Shown: positions 23,301 to 34,168 of the stretch, piece after piece
How positions within the stretch are numbered: the first letter of the stretch is position 1
How the letters are laid out: every line of letters begins with the position of its first letter
Assembly (NCBI RefSeq): GCF_030272615.1
Contig: NC_081413.1
Coordinates: forward strand, 19,974,285-20,038,284
Direction: 5' to 3'
From: Cryptomeria japonica
Taxonomy: Eukaryota; Streptophyta; Pinopsida; Cupressales; Cupressaceae
DNA length: 64,000 bases
Notes under the pieces: generated by a model
The model's database searches: none
The model's input: only the letters and a program-made list of their open reading frames with translations
Told to the model about the DNA's origin: nothing
Program-made: the position numbers and the translations under genes

Positions 23301-24545
23301 AAAGAAGCGGAGCAAGTTGTAACAATAATAGCAACATGAAAACATAATGAGAAGCCCAACACAAAGATGTAGAAAACTTGTGAAAAGGTTGTAGTAGTCT
23401 CCCCAATCCTCAAATGATCAAGAAGCCCCCAAAAAAGGCTCCCATGGACAAGATATTCATATAGAGCATATGGAAGAATCCCAACATTGGTGGTCGCGGA
23501 TAGAGGCGTTACAAACTCTTCTAGGTGCATGCATAACGTTTAATCAACCACTTACAAACTAACATGTTAACAGGATGCTAGCATGGTGTATGGATGTCTC
23601 CACAGTGCGCTAGTGTCTCGGAGTCAAATAGTCAATGTGGTCTGGAAAAAGCCAAATCCTAAGCTAACAAGGTAATCCATGTGGACAAAAGGACAACTTA
23701 GAGATAAAGAAGGTCTCCAATCAACTTAAAGTGAAGGTACCTATGTGACGTGGAATTGCATGAGGTGAAATTTACGATGTTACAATGTGAAACGTAGACC
23801 TTGATGATTGCTAAAAAACCTATATTCAATAGAAACAAGAGAATTAATATAATAATCAAAGTAAATATATTCAAAATTATACTTCGTGGAAAGATTATTT
23901 TGCATGTTACAATCCTAAAAATAATGTCGTCACACCCGTTTCATTTGTTTGTTCAACCAAAGGTTGGAAATTTTAAAAAGAGAAAAGAAAAATATGAGTC
24001 CTAATTGTGGAAAGGTCACTTTTAGGGCCTTTGTATGAAGGACCTTGAAATGAAGTTACCTCTTGTTAACAGGGATTCAAGGAACTCCATTTGAAGGTAT
24101 GTCATTTCCAATAAATTTATTTTAAAAAACTTTAAATGGAGGTAATTTCTAGAAATAGAAAAAAGGTTTGAAGGTCCCTTTTTTCATTTTCAAAAATTAC
24201 CTTTGTTGAAAGGGGTCAATTTTGGCCAAATAACTAGCACAAGAGAATTTAATCATTTCTCTTAGTAGGATTTGAATTGGAGGAATTTTGAGGGACAATG
24301 TTTTCAATGTCACCTAATAAAGAATGGGGACCTAATGGTTTTACTAATATATTTTTATAGCTAACTTATCATAATTCAAATTAAAGGTAGTTTGAGAGAT
24401 AATCTTCTCAATGTCACCCAACAAATAACAGGGACCTTATTGTTTCAATAATCTCTTTTTCCAAAAATATTGGAAGTTTAGGTACAAAGACATTATTTTA
24501 ACCCTTGAAGACTTCAAAAAACATGGGAATATACTAACAGAGATG
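20394..24545. other. AT-rich intergenic DNA, no gene recognised
   Basis: About 4.1 kb with only short ORFs. A 104-codon minus-strand ORF at 23216-23530 is hydrophobic but has no recognisable family. Around 24000-24430 short words recur in diverged form (e.g. gggacct...gtttcaataat) without a clear unit. I see no RNA gene or complete transposon. Confidence 0.45.
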
Positions 24546-25184
24546 AATAATATTTTCATAGTGCTTTTCCCAAAGAAAAAGTATTCGTCCTCCTTTGTGT
24601 ACATTCACCCAATAGCTTTATGCCATACCATTTACAATATTTTCATGAAGGATATTTGTACACACATGGCTCACATTATTCCAAATATAATTTCTAATGG
24701 ATGAGGAGGTTTTGTTCCTAGGAAAGAAACATCAGATGTGGCTCTTGTTGCTAATGAGGTTTTGCATTCCATCAATGAAGAGAAAATCTTGATGATAGTC
24801 TTTAAACATTACATGAGGAAGGCCTATGTCAAGGTGAACTAGAAATTTCTTTCTAAGGTATTAAAAAATTTGGTTTCAATAAAAAATGGTGCAAGTGAGT
24901 AATGTCATGCATATCAGTTGCCTCCTTTTCAGCCCTAGTTAATGGTTCTCCATGTGGCTTCTTTCAGTTCTTGTAAGGTGTTTGATATACCAAGATCCCA
25001 TATCTCCTTCCCTCTTCATAATCATGGTAAAACTCTTATAAGATCTATCTCAACTCAAAGCAACTCAAAGTATTGGAAAGGAATTAAAATTACAAATTAT
25101 CCATCTCTAATCACTTATGCCCTCTTTGCAGATGGCACTGATTTATTTTCAATGCCTTTAGTTGATGAAGAAAAATCCATGTGA
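24546..25184 (+). pseudogene. L1-type LINE reverse transcriptase fragment
   Basis: Plus-strand translation with several stops and at least one frameshift keeps the RT block order. It shows HPIALCHTIYNIF (FRPISLCN block), HIIPNIISNG*GGFVPRKETSDVALVANEVLHSI, MRKAYVKVN and NGSPCGFF. The last open part (24942-25184) has WKGIKITNYPSLITYALFADGTDLF. The catalytic Asp of the LDMxKAYD block is lost, and FADD reads FADG. The family makes DNA from its own RNA at a nicked target. This copy is a dead internal fragment without endonuclease or visible tail. Confidence 0.82.
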
Positions 25185-27636
25185 TCTCTTCCTATTTCTC
25201 CTACTTAGGTAAATTTGTCAATGTAAGCAAGTAAGAAAAATATTCCAAAACATTCTTTGAGGGGTTTAAAATACGATAAAGTGATGATCTAATGATCACA
25301 TCCTAACTAATTTCTTATGTCATATCCTTTAATACACAACATTAGGCATTCAAATTAAAAATTTGGTATGTAAGATGATGGGATATGGTCATTTTTCAAA
25401 AAGGATTGCATCTTTAAGGAAGGAACATTTTTTTACACTTAAGAGGATAAGATTAAAGGTGTGATTTTTTTAAGGGATGAAATCACATTTTTGTCTAATC
25501 CAGGATATTGGAATGCATTAATTAATAATTTACCTAACTACTTGGGAATAGGGTAGGTTTTGATTGATTAAAGTGGGAGAGGGCCCAAACCCTTAACATA
25601 ATAGGGAGGAACTCACAAGAAGTGAGACCACCAACACCTAAAAGAGGAGAGAACCCAATCAATAGGAACAAGGGTCCCAAATCCTCAAAAGGCTTACACT
25701 TTTAGAATGGAGGAGTTTAGGAGAGCACCCCAAACCATATTCCAAACAAAAAACATTGTACTAGCAATAAGCTAGCCAAAGAAACATAAAACTAACACTG
25801 AGTTTTGAAAGGCTTCTCGCAACCTTATACTTGAAGGACCTCTTCATACAAAGATATTCTCTCAAAATAGAGGAGACCACAAAGGTCTCAAAAATGATTT
25901 TTTTTGGAAGGCATCTAGAAACCCCAAAAAGAAACACTTAGCCAATACAAACAAACATAAAACATGATTGTCATGGAGTGGTCTAGAATAGACAAGTTGA
26001 ACTAGACTTAGAAGTATCCCTAGACCTTGTAACAATAAGATCACCTAGCCATTCCAACGGACCACAAAATAGGAAGATCAAGGAATGAACTATAATAAAA
26101 AAGTTTACACAGTTTAAAAGGTGTCCCTAAACCTTTTTATGGAAGAAGGCCTAATTAACTCGACTTCATGGACCACCTCATTAGGTCCATAAATGAAACC
26201 ATACACCACAATATGGAAATCTAGTTTATAAAGGATGTCCTCGTCCATGGAATCATGAGCAGAGTAGATAATTATAAAGAGCATCGCTCACCCAAGAAAG
26301 GACCACCTCCATAGGGACATTGAGTAGAGTAGAATCAACAATACAAATGGAGCCACCCCTCCACAAGATAAAGGCATTGGAGAGTAATCTCTAGACCCTA
26401 GCCAAACTAGCAAGGAAGGAGTGATAGATCCTCAAAGAGACAATGAAGCCTCTATAGAAACGTACTAGGGAGTAGCAAAAGTAGGACACAACAAGCTTCC
26501 TCTACTCGCCAAGACCACTAGAGCACCACACCATAACACTCCTAAGACAGGGGCAAATTATTGTATCAAGGGCCTGGAACAACACACCACAAAAAGAGTT
26601 CACAACACACGCAATGCAGACATCATCTTGAGTAGGGAACATAACACCCTAGATAGGCCAAATAGAGGCATTCGATATGGTGAGGCTCCAAAGAGAACAT
26701 GAGAATTTGTAGGGAAGAAAAACCTAATAAACACCAAACAAACCATAGTCAAAAGGACTTGGAGATGGAACGCAACAGTAGAGAAGGCCCCACAAAGGAG
26801 GATGTCAAATACCCAGATGAAAATCTAAGGCATCACACAACCCCTTAATAGGGCACATCTTAGGAATGCCAAAATGGAAGAGTAGAGCCCACCAACATAG
26901 GGTCAGGACCAAAGGGGCACCATGTGCATGCCTCTCATACCATAGAAGGGATAAGCCCCAACAGGAAAAGGCAAGAATTCCCAACAAAAGGGCAACCTTG
27001 ATGGCCCAACACAATCCAAAAAGCCCTGCCTCTACCACCAAAACCCTATACAAGGATAGGGTGAAAATAGAGAACACCAAGACATTAATCATCTCTCCAT
27101 CTCCAAACCCTTTATCATAATCCTTTGCACCCTCTCCAAAAACCCTATCTCTTCTCCCGCTTCCACTCCCTCTCTTCGTCTTTCTTTTGTTTCTTGAGAC
27201 TAGGGAAGGTTGACTGATGGCTATTTCTAACCTTTTTTAAAACCTATGTATTAAATAGCTCAAATTGAGTAGTAAAATAATGTAATTGGGAAAGGGCCCA
27301 AAGCAAATATAAAATGAATGGGGGAAAGGTGAATTTGTTACTTTTTTCTTCTACATGTATTAAGAAAATATATTCTTCCTACATCAATTGATATGTTACC
27401 TATAATCACGAAATGATGTAAATTGTAGTGGCATGAGTGTGTCATAAAAAATACGTTATAGACTTAATACCATTTTTATAAATATGCATTATAGCTTATT
27501 GAACTTGTGTATGTGTATTTATATATAAATATAATCCCATCCAAAAATAATTAAATATAAAAGAAAAAAAAGACTAAAAAATATGTAGCAAAATAATAAG
27601 AAGATGAAAGTATGAATTCCATTAGAAATATTCTCA
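25185..27636. other. Intergenic DNA, no gene recognised
   Basis: No convincing coding sequence. A 95-codon minus-strand ORF (26805-27092) is hydrophobic with unusual Cys/Trp content and is probably fortuitous. The word gggcccaaa appears near both 25572 and 27296 in similar context (gggaaagggcccaaagc versus gggagagggcccaaacc) and might mark ends of an old repeat. Confidence 0.4.
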
Positions 27637-27976
27637 ACACAATTATAAGATGGATACCTATAAAATCATTACAAAATATAAACTATTCTCTTCTCTAATA
27701 ATTCATAAAATAATGATTCAACATCCTACACGCATATTCCATTTTCATTAGGATCTCCATTTTTTTTTAGCTAATTTTATCAATAAAGATGGATCATACA
27801 AATGTAACACAATTATAAGATGGATACCTATAAAATCATTACAAAATATAAACTATTCTATTCTCTAATAATTCATAAAATAATGATTCAACATCCTACA
27901 CGAATATTCCATTTTCATTAGGATCTCCATTTTTTTTTGGCTAATTTTATCAATAAAGATGGATCATACTAATGTA
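27637..27976. repeat. Two tandem copies of a 170-bp AT-rich unit
   Basis: 27637-27806 and 27807-27976 are nearly identical; I count about four substitutions by eye. The unit begins acacaattataagatggata. It looks like a recent simple tandem duplication. Confidence 0.93.
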
Positions 27977-28344
27977 ACTTTAATATTAAGACAACTACAA
28001 TCAAAACTAATAAATATATTTTCTTTTATTTGATTAATAAAGCATTATATATTCAATTTTAATTACAATTAACAATAATTAAAAAACTATTTTTAATTTG
28101 ATAAAAGTAACAAATAAGCGTATGTGTGCTAATATACCCATTTAAAATCATTTTACCGAGTATCAACCCTAATTATAATGAGGCAGCAGTTTGCTTCATG
28201 CCTAGTGTTTATCATGTTATTTCTGTTAATTATAGTAACCCAAATGAACATGTTAGTAATTATGATTCGTGTCTTAGCATGACAATTGAGGGAACAAGAT
28301 AAACATGATCTAATCTAAGTGCAAACTTCTTGTGATTTAAGTGT

Positions 28345-29268
28345 TTACTTAGTAAGAAAAAAGGAAAAAATATAAAATCAATCTAATCTTTTATGTATTT
28401 GTTCTTATTTTTCATAAATGTATTACATTGATTCATTAAAATTAGTTTTCCATAATCTATATTAGTTCTCGTGATTGCTTCTCATTTTGATTGTGTATGT
28501 TCTTTTTTTTTTTTTTATGTAAAAAACAGGCACATACAATTGAAATCAGAAGCAATCACAAGAAATAATTGATTGAGCTAAAAATGTCAATTTTTTTGGT
28601 ATGGTTTTAAATCTTAAAATTGATTTAAAATTAAGATCATGACAAATTAGATTAATAGAGTCATGTACAATTTACTTTTTGTATTTTTTGAACAAAGAAG
28701 ACAAATTTTACTTTAATTAACTAGGTTGTATGTAATTAAGAAACTTTTTCATCATGAAAATGATAATTCTTAGATCTGTGATAGTTTTGTAGTAAAATAA
28801 AAAAGAAAAAATGATAAAATCTACCCAATCTTTTAAGTATTTGTTCTTATTCTTCTTACTTGCATTACGTTGAACATAATAGATTGACTAAAGTTAGTTT
28901 TCCACAAGCCATATTAGTTCTTGTGCTTGCTTCTCATTTTGATTGTGTGTGTGTCCTTCTTTTTATGTAAAAAAATTACACAAAACAATCTAAACCAGAA
29001 GTGATCACAAGAAGTAATGGATCACAAGAAATAATGGATTGAGCTAAAAATGTCAAATAAAAAATGGGTAAGTTTTTCAATCTTAAAATTGATTGAAAAT
29101 TAAGATCCCAAGAAGTTGGATTAGTGGAGCAATGCACAATTTACTTTTTTCTTTTTTTTGAACAAAGCAAAATACAAATTTACTTTAATTAAGTAGGTTG
29201 TATGTAATTAAGAAACTTTGTCATCATAAAAATGACAATTCTTAGATCAGTGATAGTTTTGTAGAGTT
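28345..29268. repeat. Tandem pair of diverged fold-back (MITE-like) units
   Basis: Two ~450-470-bp copies (about 28345-28795 and 28796-29268) share order and blocks such as tgtatgtaattaagaaactt (28728 and 29199) and gattgagctaaaaatgtcaa. Each copy holds a central inverted repeat. In copy one gtgattgcttctcattttga (~28472) pairs with tcagaagcaatcac (~28546) across a T-rich loop. No ORF is present. A non-autonomous fold-back element is a reasonable reading, but ends and target duplication were not identified. Confidence 0.7.
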
Positions 29269-29363
29269 AATTAGAGGGGTAATAAAAGTGAACAAAAATA
29301 TTTTGATGATACTTTGTTAAATTTGTAGATTATAATTCTTAGTAGAAAAGTTTACATGAGGAA

Positions 29364-29517
29364 TTTTCCAGTTTGAACGAGCATTAAAAGTGTCATCTAT
29401 CATAATAGTTTCTCATATACTATGGCGAATTTATTATACACTATAATGAATACTAAGATACCACAATGAGCATTATTTTCTCAAAAAGGAAAAGGAATAA
29501 ATAAAATATCAAGAATT
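29364..29517. repeat. Left flank copy of a dispersed ~155-bp repeat
   Basis: Aligns in direct orientation with 35409-35566 (shared blocks: tctatcataatagtttctca and aagataccacaatgagcatt). The copy here is cut at AATT by the inverted-terminus element that begins at 29518. The copy at 35409 runs uninterrupted into tcaagatagtttaatta, which is found here only on the far side of the element at 34091. Confidence 0.9.
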
Positions 29518-29552
29518 GGGTATATGCACGAAGTTGTGGTACCAAAAAGGTG
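29518..29552 (+). repeat. Left terminal inverted repeat
   Basis: 35 bp starting GGGTATATGCACG, matching the reverse complement of 34052-34086 at 29 of 35 positions. The outermost six bases are identical in both ends. Confidence 0.85.
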
Positions 29553-29689
29553 CCACACTTCAAAAAAAATGAAAAATGCTCATAAGGCGCACCCTATAGT
29601 GCGTGTGCCTTATAAGGCATGTGCCTTATGAGAGAATGTGGACTTGGATCATGGGTCAAGGGTCCAATATAACCATTTTTTAGTGCAGC

Positions 29690-29727
29690 TCATTTGGCTA
29701 GCGCCAAATATGGCACTAGCCAAATGA
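29690..29727. repeat. Hairpin left of the array
   Basis: Perfect 12-bp arms TCATTTGGCTAG and CTAGCCAAATGA are separated by 14 bp. The arm shares the ATTTGGC...GCGCCAAAT word with the larger hairpin right of the array (33079-33166). Another imperfect fold-back (ataaggc/gccttat) lies at about 29583-29632. Confidence 0.88.
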
Positions 29728-29929
29728 CTTCCATTGAAATTTTTTAACCTTTGATAAATTTATACTTTATACCCTATAATCTATACTCTATACGCTATAG
29801 TTTGATAGCCACAACCATAAAAATTAAACCATTTCAAACCTATAACAAATACCCTAGATCGTATGACCAAATATGCTAAATCATCGACCCTATACAATAA
29901 CCATAGACTGTACAACCCAATATGCTAAA

Positions 29930-32809
29930 CCATATGAGGTCGTTATGGGTCGTATGGTGTCCTATGACCCCTTAGGACACCATATGACCCCTTAGGACAC
30001 AATGTGAACCCTACCGACACGTAAGGGGTTATATGCTATCCTAAGGGGTCATAGGACACTATATGACCCGTTAGGAGACCATATGACCCCTTAGGACACC
30101 ATATGACCCGTAACAATACTATATGGTGTTCTAAGGGGTCACATGGTGTCCTAAGGGTCATATGGTGTCCTATGACCCCTTAGGAAACCATATGACCCAT
30201 AACGACACTATATGGTGTTCTAAGGGGTCACATGGTGTCGTAAGGGGTCATATGGTATCTAAAGGGGTCATAGGACACTATATGACCCATTAGGACACCA
30301 TATGACCCCTTAGGACACAATATGGTGTCCTAAGGGGTCATATGGTGTCCTAAGGGGTCATATAGTGTTGTAATAGGTCATATAGTGTCCTATGACCCCT
30401 TAGGATACCATATAACCCCTTACATGTCGTTAGGGTTCACAATGTGTCCTAAGGGGTCATATGGTGTCTTATGACCCCTTAGGACACTATATGGCCCATT
30501 AGGACACCATATGGTGTCTTTATGTGTCGTATGGTGTCCTAAGGGGTCATATGGTATCCTATGACCCCTTAGGACACCATATGACCCTTAGGACACAATA
30601 TGGTGTCGTTATGGGTCGTATGGTGTCCTAAGGGGTCATATGGTGTCATATGACCCCTTAGGACACAATATGACCCATAACGACACCATAGGACACCATA
30701 TGACCCTTAGGACACAATATGGTGTCGTTATGGGTCGTATGGTGTCCTAAGGGGTCATATGGTGTCATATGACCCCTTAGGACACAATATGACCCATAAC
30801 GACACCATATTGTGTCCTAAGGGGTCATATGGTGTCCTAAGGGGTCATATGGTATCCTATGACCCCTTAGGACACCATATGACCCCTTAGGACACAATAT
30901 GGTGTCGTTATGGGTCGTATGGTGTCCTAAGGGGTCATATGGTGTCATATGACCCCTTAGGACACAATATGGTGTCATTATGGATCGTATGATGTTCTAA
31001 GGGGTCATATGGTATCCTATGGGGCCATAGGACACCATATGACCCCTTAGGTGTCGTTAGGGATCATATTGTGTCTTAACGGGTCATATGGTGTATTATG
31101 ACCCCTTAAGACACCATATGACCCCTTAGGACACCATACGACCCATAATGACACCATATGGTGTCCTAAGGGGTCATAGGACACCATATGACCCCTTACG
31201 ACATAATGTGAACCCTAACAACACGTAAGGGGTTATATGGTATCCTAAGGGGTCATAGGACACTATATGACCCATTAGGACACCATATGACCCCTTAGGA
31301 CACCATATGACACCTTAGGACACAATATGGTGTCATTATGGGTCATATGGTGTCGTAAGGGGTCATATGGTATCTTATGACCCCTTAGCACACCATATGA
31401 CCCCTTAGGACACAATATGGTGTCATTATTGGTCGTATGGTGTCCTAAGGGGTCATATGGTGTCCTATGACTCCTTAGGACACCATATGACCCCTTAGGA
31501 CACAATATGGTGTCATTATGGATCCTATGACCCATTAGGACACCATATGACCCCTTAGGACACTATATGGTGTTCTAAGGGCTCACATGGTGTTGTATGG
31601 GGTCATATGGTGTCATATGACCCCTTAGCGCACCATATGAGCCCTTAGGACACAATATGGTGTCATTATGGGTCGTATGGTGTTCTAAGGGATCATATGG
31701 TGTCCTATGGGGTCATATGGTGTCCTAAGGGATCATATGATGTCCTAATGGGTCATAGGATCCATAATGACACCATATTGTGTCCTAAGGGGTCATATGA
31801 TGTCCTAAGGAGTCATAGGACACCATATGACCCCTTAGGACACCATACGACCAATAATGACACCATATTGTGTCCTAAGGGGTCATATGGTGTGCTAAGG
31901 GGTCATAAGATACCATATGACCCCTTACGACACCATATGACCCATAATGACACCATATTGTGTCCTAAGGTGTCATATGGTGTCCTAAGGGGTCATATGG
32001 TGTCCTAACGGGTCATATAGTGTCCTATGACCCCTTAGGATACCATATAACCCCTTACGTGTTGTTAGGGTTCACATTGTGTCGTAAGGGGTCATATGGT
32101 GTCCTATGACCCCTTAGGACACCATATGGTGTCATTATGGGTCGTATGGTGTCCTAAGGGGTCATATGGTGTCTTAAGGGGTCATAATACACCATATGAC
32201 CCGTTAAGACACAATATGATCCCTAACGACACCTAAGGGGTCATATGGTGTCCTATGGCCCCATAGGATACCATATGACCCCTTAGAACATCATACGATC
32301 CATAATGACACCATATTGTGTCCTAAGGGGTCATATGACACCATATGACCCCTTAGGACACCATACGACCCATAACGACACCATATGACCCCTTAAGACA
32401 CCATATGACCCCTTAGGACACCGTATGTTGTCATTATGGGTCGTATGGTGTCCTAAGGGATCATTGCACATGATAAGACTATACTGACCCCATATGGTGT
32501 ACTAGGGGCTCATATGGTGGCCTAAGGGGTCATAGGACACCATACGAACCATACTGACACCACCCTAACAACACCTAAGGGGTCATATTATGTCCTATGA
32601 CCCATTAAGACACCATATGCTGTCGTTATGGGTTGTATGGTGTCCTAAGGGGTCATATGGTGTCCTATGACCACTTAGGACAGAATATGGTGTCGTTATG
32701 GGTCCTATGGTAACCTAAGAGGTCATATGGTGTCTTATGACCCCTTAGGACACCATATGACCCCTTAGGTGTCATTAGGGGTCATATTGTGTCCTATGAC
32801 CCCTTAGGA
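29930..32809. repeat. 2.9-kb array of a 20-bp unit in alternating orientation
   Basis: The unit GACACCATATGACCCCTTAG and its reverse complement together fill the block, about 140 units by length. Runs of one to a few units in one orientation alternate with runs in the other. Switches occur at the self-complementary CCATATGG core or at sequences such as GTGTCCTATGACCCC. Variants (CACAATATG, GTCGTTATGGGTC) recur. Open frames of about 86-103 codons on both strands are by-products of the repeat and are not genes. Ordinary satellites keep one orientation, so this arrangement is unusual. Confidence 0.95.
31195..32095. repeat. Large inverted duplication within the array
   Basis: 31195-31548 and 31733-32095 are near reverse complements around a ~185-bp centre. 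They share private variants not typical of the array: cttagcacacc, ggtatcttatg and gtgaaccctaacaacacg. A second such pair is centred near 30220, with gtgaaccctaccgacacg at 30003 and its inverse at 30419. Sharing of rare variants means these segments were copied as blocks in reverse orientation. Confidence 0.85.
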
Positions 32810-33012
32810 GCTAGAGAGAGGAGGGAGTGAGGAAGAAACCGAGGGAAAGAGGTGAGAGAGGGAATTAGATGGGTGTAAGGATGAAGAGGGAGATAGCTCG
32901 AGGGATAGGAGAATAAGGGAATTGTGAGAGCTAGAGAGGGGAGGGACAAAGAAGAGTATGTATCTATAAGAATGAAGAGCTCGAGAAGAGGCAAGGGGAG
33001 AGAGAGAATATG
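32808..33012 (+). repeat. Purine-rich tract next to the array
   Basis: About 205 bp strongly biased to A/G on the plus strand, with only scattered pyrimidines. It contains two copies of gagctagagag near 32808 and 32929. It begins exactly where the 20-bp array ends. Confidence 0.85.
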
Positions 33013-33078
33013 AGATCTAGTTCATAAAGAGAGATGGAACTACGAGATGGGGGTTTCTATGTACACATTTGGTGCTCT

Positions 33079-33166
33079 CCCTATTTGGCGTGCGCCAAAT
33101 GTGATGAATGGATTTTTCCACATCACATTTGGCACATTCATCACATTTGGCGCACGCCAAATAGGG
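33079..33166. repeat. Perfect 31-bp inverted repeat (hairpin)
   Basis: Arms 33079-33109 and 33136-33166 are exact reverse complements around a 26-bp loop. Each arm itself contains the shorter palindrome ATTTGGCGTGCGCCAAAT, so the structure is nested. The loop holds another cacatttgg copy. Confidence 0.95.
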
Positions 33167-33806
33167 CAAGCGCTATATGTGGCGAGTGCCAAATGGCCCG
33201 CTTTGGGAAACACCAAACCTATGGGTTGGATTTGCCTTGGGCATCCAACCCAAAGGTTTGGACGACCATTTCAAGCTAGAGACGTGTTTTTATCAGAACA
33301 TTGAAAATTTTGACATATTTTTGGTCGTGCTCTCCGTCAGGTTTGCATGTGTTTCAATGAAGTTAAAAAAAAATACTGTGGTAAACTTGAGCTCCCTCTT
33401 AGCTATCCAACAACGTAATTTATTTCAAATTTTGATTTCATTAAGTCTTTCATCTATAAGTTCTTTTGTCAATGTGTCTAGTTTTTTGTCAAAAACCAAC
33501 ATGCACTATTTTGGGTGTAGATTTTTACACTCTCATCAAATTTTGAAAAAACTTACATTTTTAGAAACTAGACTCCATTCTACACAATTTAAAAAAAAAA
33601 AAGTTTTGATTTTTGATTAGTTTTCAATGATTTTAGGGGGGAGCACGATCAAATTTCTATTTTTCAGGATGTGTCCACTTCGAAAATTAGTAAAAAAATC
33701 ATATACTCATTAAAAAATTAGCTGAAAAATCTGGCATAAACTACGAGGTGTTAGCTAATTTCTCACTGAAGCGATTTTAAAAATTCAAAAAAAAAGTTAA
33801 CATTTT

Positions 33807-33875
33807 AGGGGGGCCACAACAGACGCTATGTTATGTTTTTTGCATAAAAACAGGACCACTTTTTGTGGCCCCCCT
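33807..33875. repeat. G/C-tract hairpin near the right end
   Basis: AGGGGGGCCACAA (33807-33819) pairs exactly with TTGTGGCCCCCCT (33863-33875). Related G-run words lie at about 33635 and 34051. Confidence 0.9.
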
Positions 33876-34051
33876 TTTTGAAGCCCTTAATCTCCACCAT
33901 TTTCAAAAAAAATTAGTAGTTCAGAAAGTAGACTCGAAGCACTCTAACTCTTGTTCGTGTTTCATCTTCAAATTTGGAGTGTAACTATCTTCAATTTGTC
34001 ATTGAAGTTCAGACTTTGTTGATTTCAGAAAAAAAAAGTGCAATCTTAAGA

Positions 34052-34086
34052 CCCCCTTTTGGTAGCGCAACTTGGTGCACATACCC
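34052..34086 (-). repeat. Right terminal inverted repeat
   Basis: Reverse-complement partner of 29518-29552, followed directly by the AATT duplication at 34087-34090. Confidence 0.85.
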
Positions 34087-34168
34087 AATTCAAGATAGTT
34101 TAATTAATAACAACAAATAAATAATAGTTGAAGAACTCAATGACGTACAAATGAACAAATATAGTTTA

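Larger units (their letters stand above)
29518..34086. mobile_element. Non-coding 4.57-kb element with 35-bp TIRs carrying a large tandem array
   Basis: Termini are inverted: the left reads GGGTATATGCACGAAGTTG and the right, on the minus strand, reads GGGTATGTGCACCAAGTTG. They match at 29 of 35 positions. AATT flanks both ends (29514-29517, 34087-34090). The flanks joined together equal the uninterrupted sequence at 35555-35585 apart from point differences, so this is an insertion with an empty-site paralogue in the same window. Inside, in order, are a small hairpin, the 20-bp-unit array, a purine-rich tract, a perfect 31-bp hairpin and a second short hairpin. No transposase is present. The 4-bp duplication and GGGTAT ends do not fit a superfamily I can name, so I leave it unclassified and presumably mobilised in trans. 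Confidence 0.82.

Noticed and set aside
23216-23530. Hydrophobic 104-codon ORF, possible membrane protein
   Set aside because: No recognisable family, no conserved neighbours and AT-rich composition. Probably fortuitous.
26805-27092. Trp/Cys-rich 95-codon minus-strand ORF
   Set aside because: No domain recognised. The opposite strand is equally open and nothing indicates expression.
31275-32008. Near-identical 86-103-codon ORFs on opposite strands inside the 20-bp array
   Set aside because: They are read-through of the repeat. Three 20-bp units give a 20-residue period, and the inverted duplication makes the same peptide on both strands. No start context or domain supports a gene.
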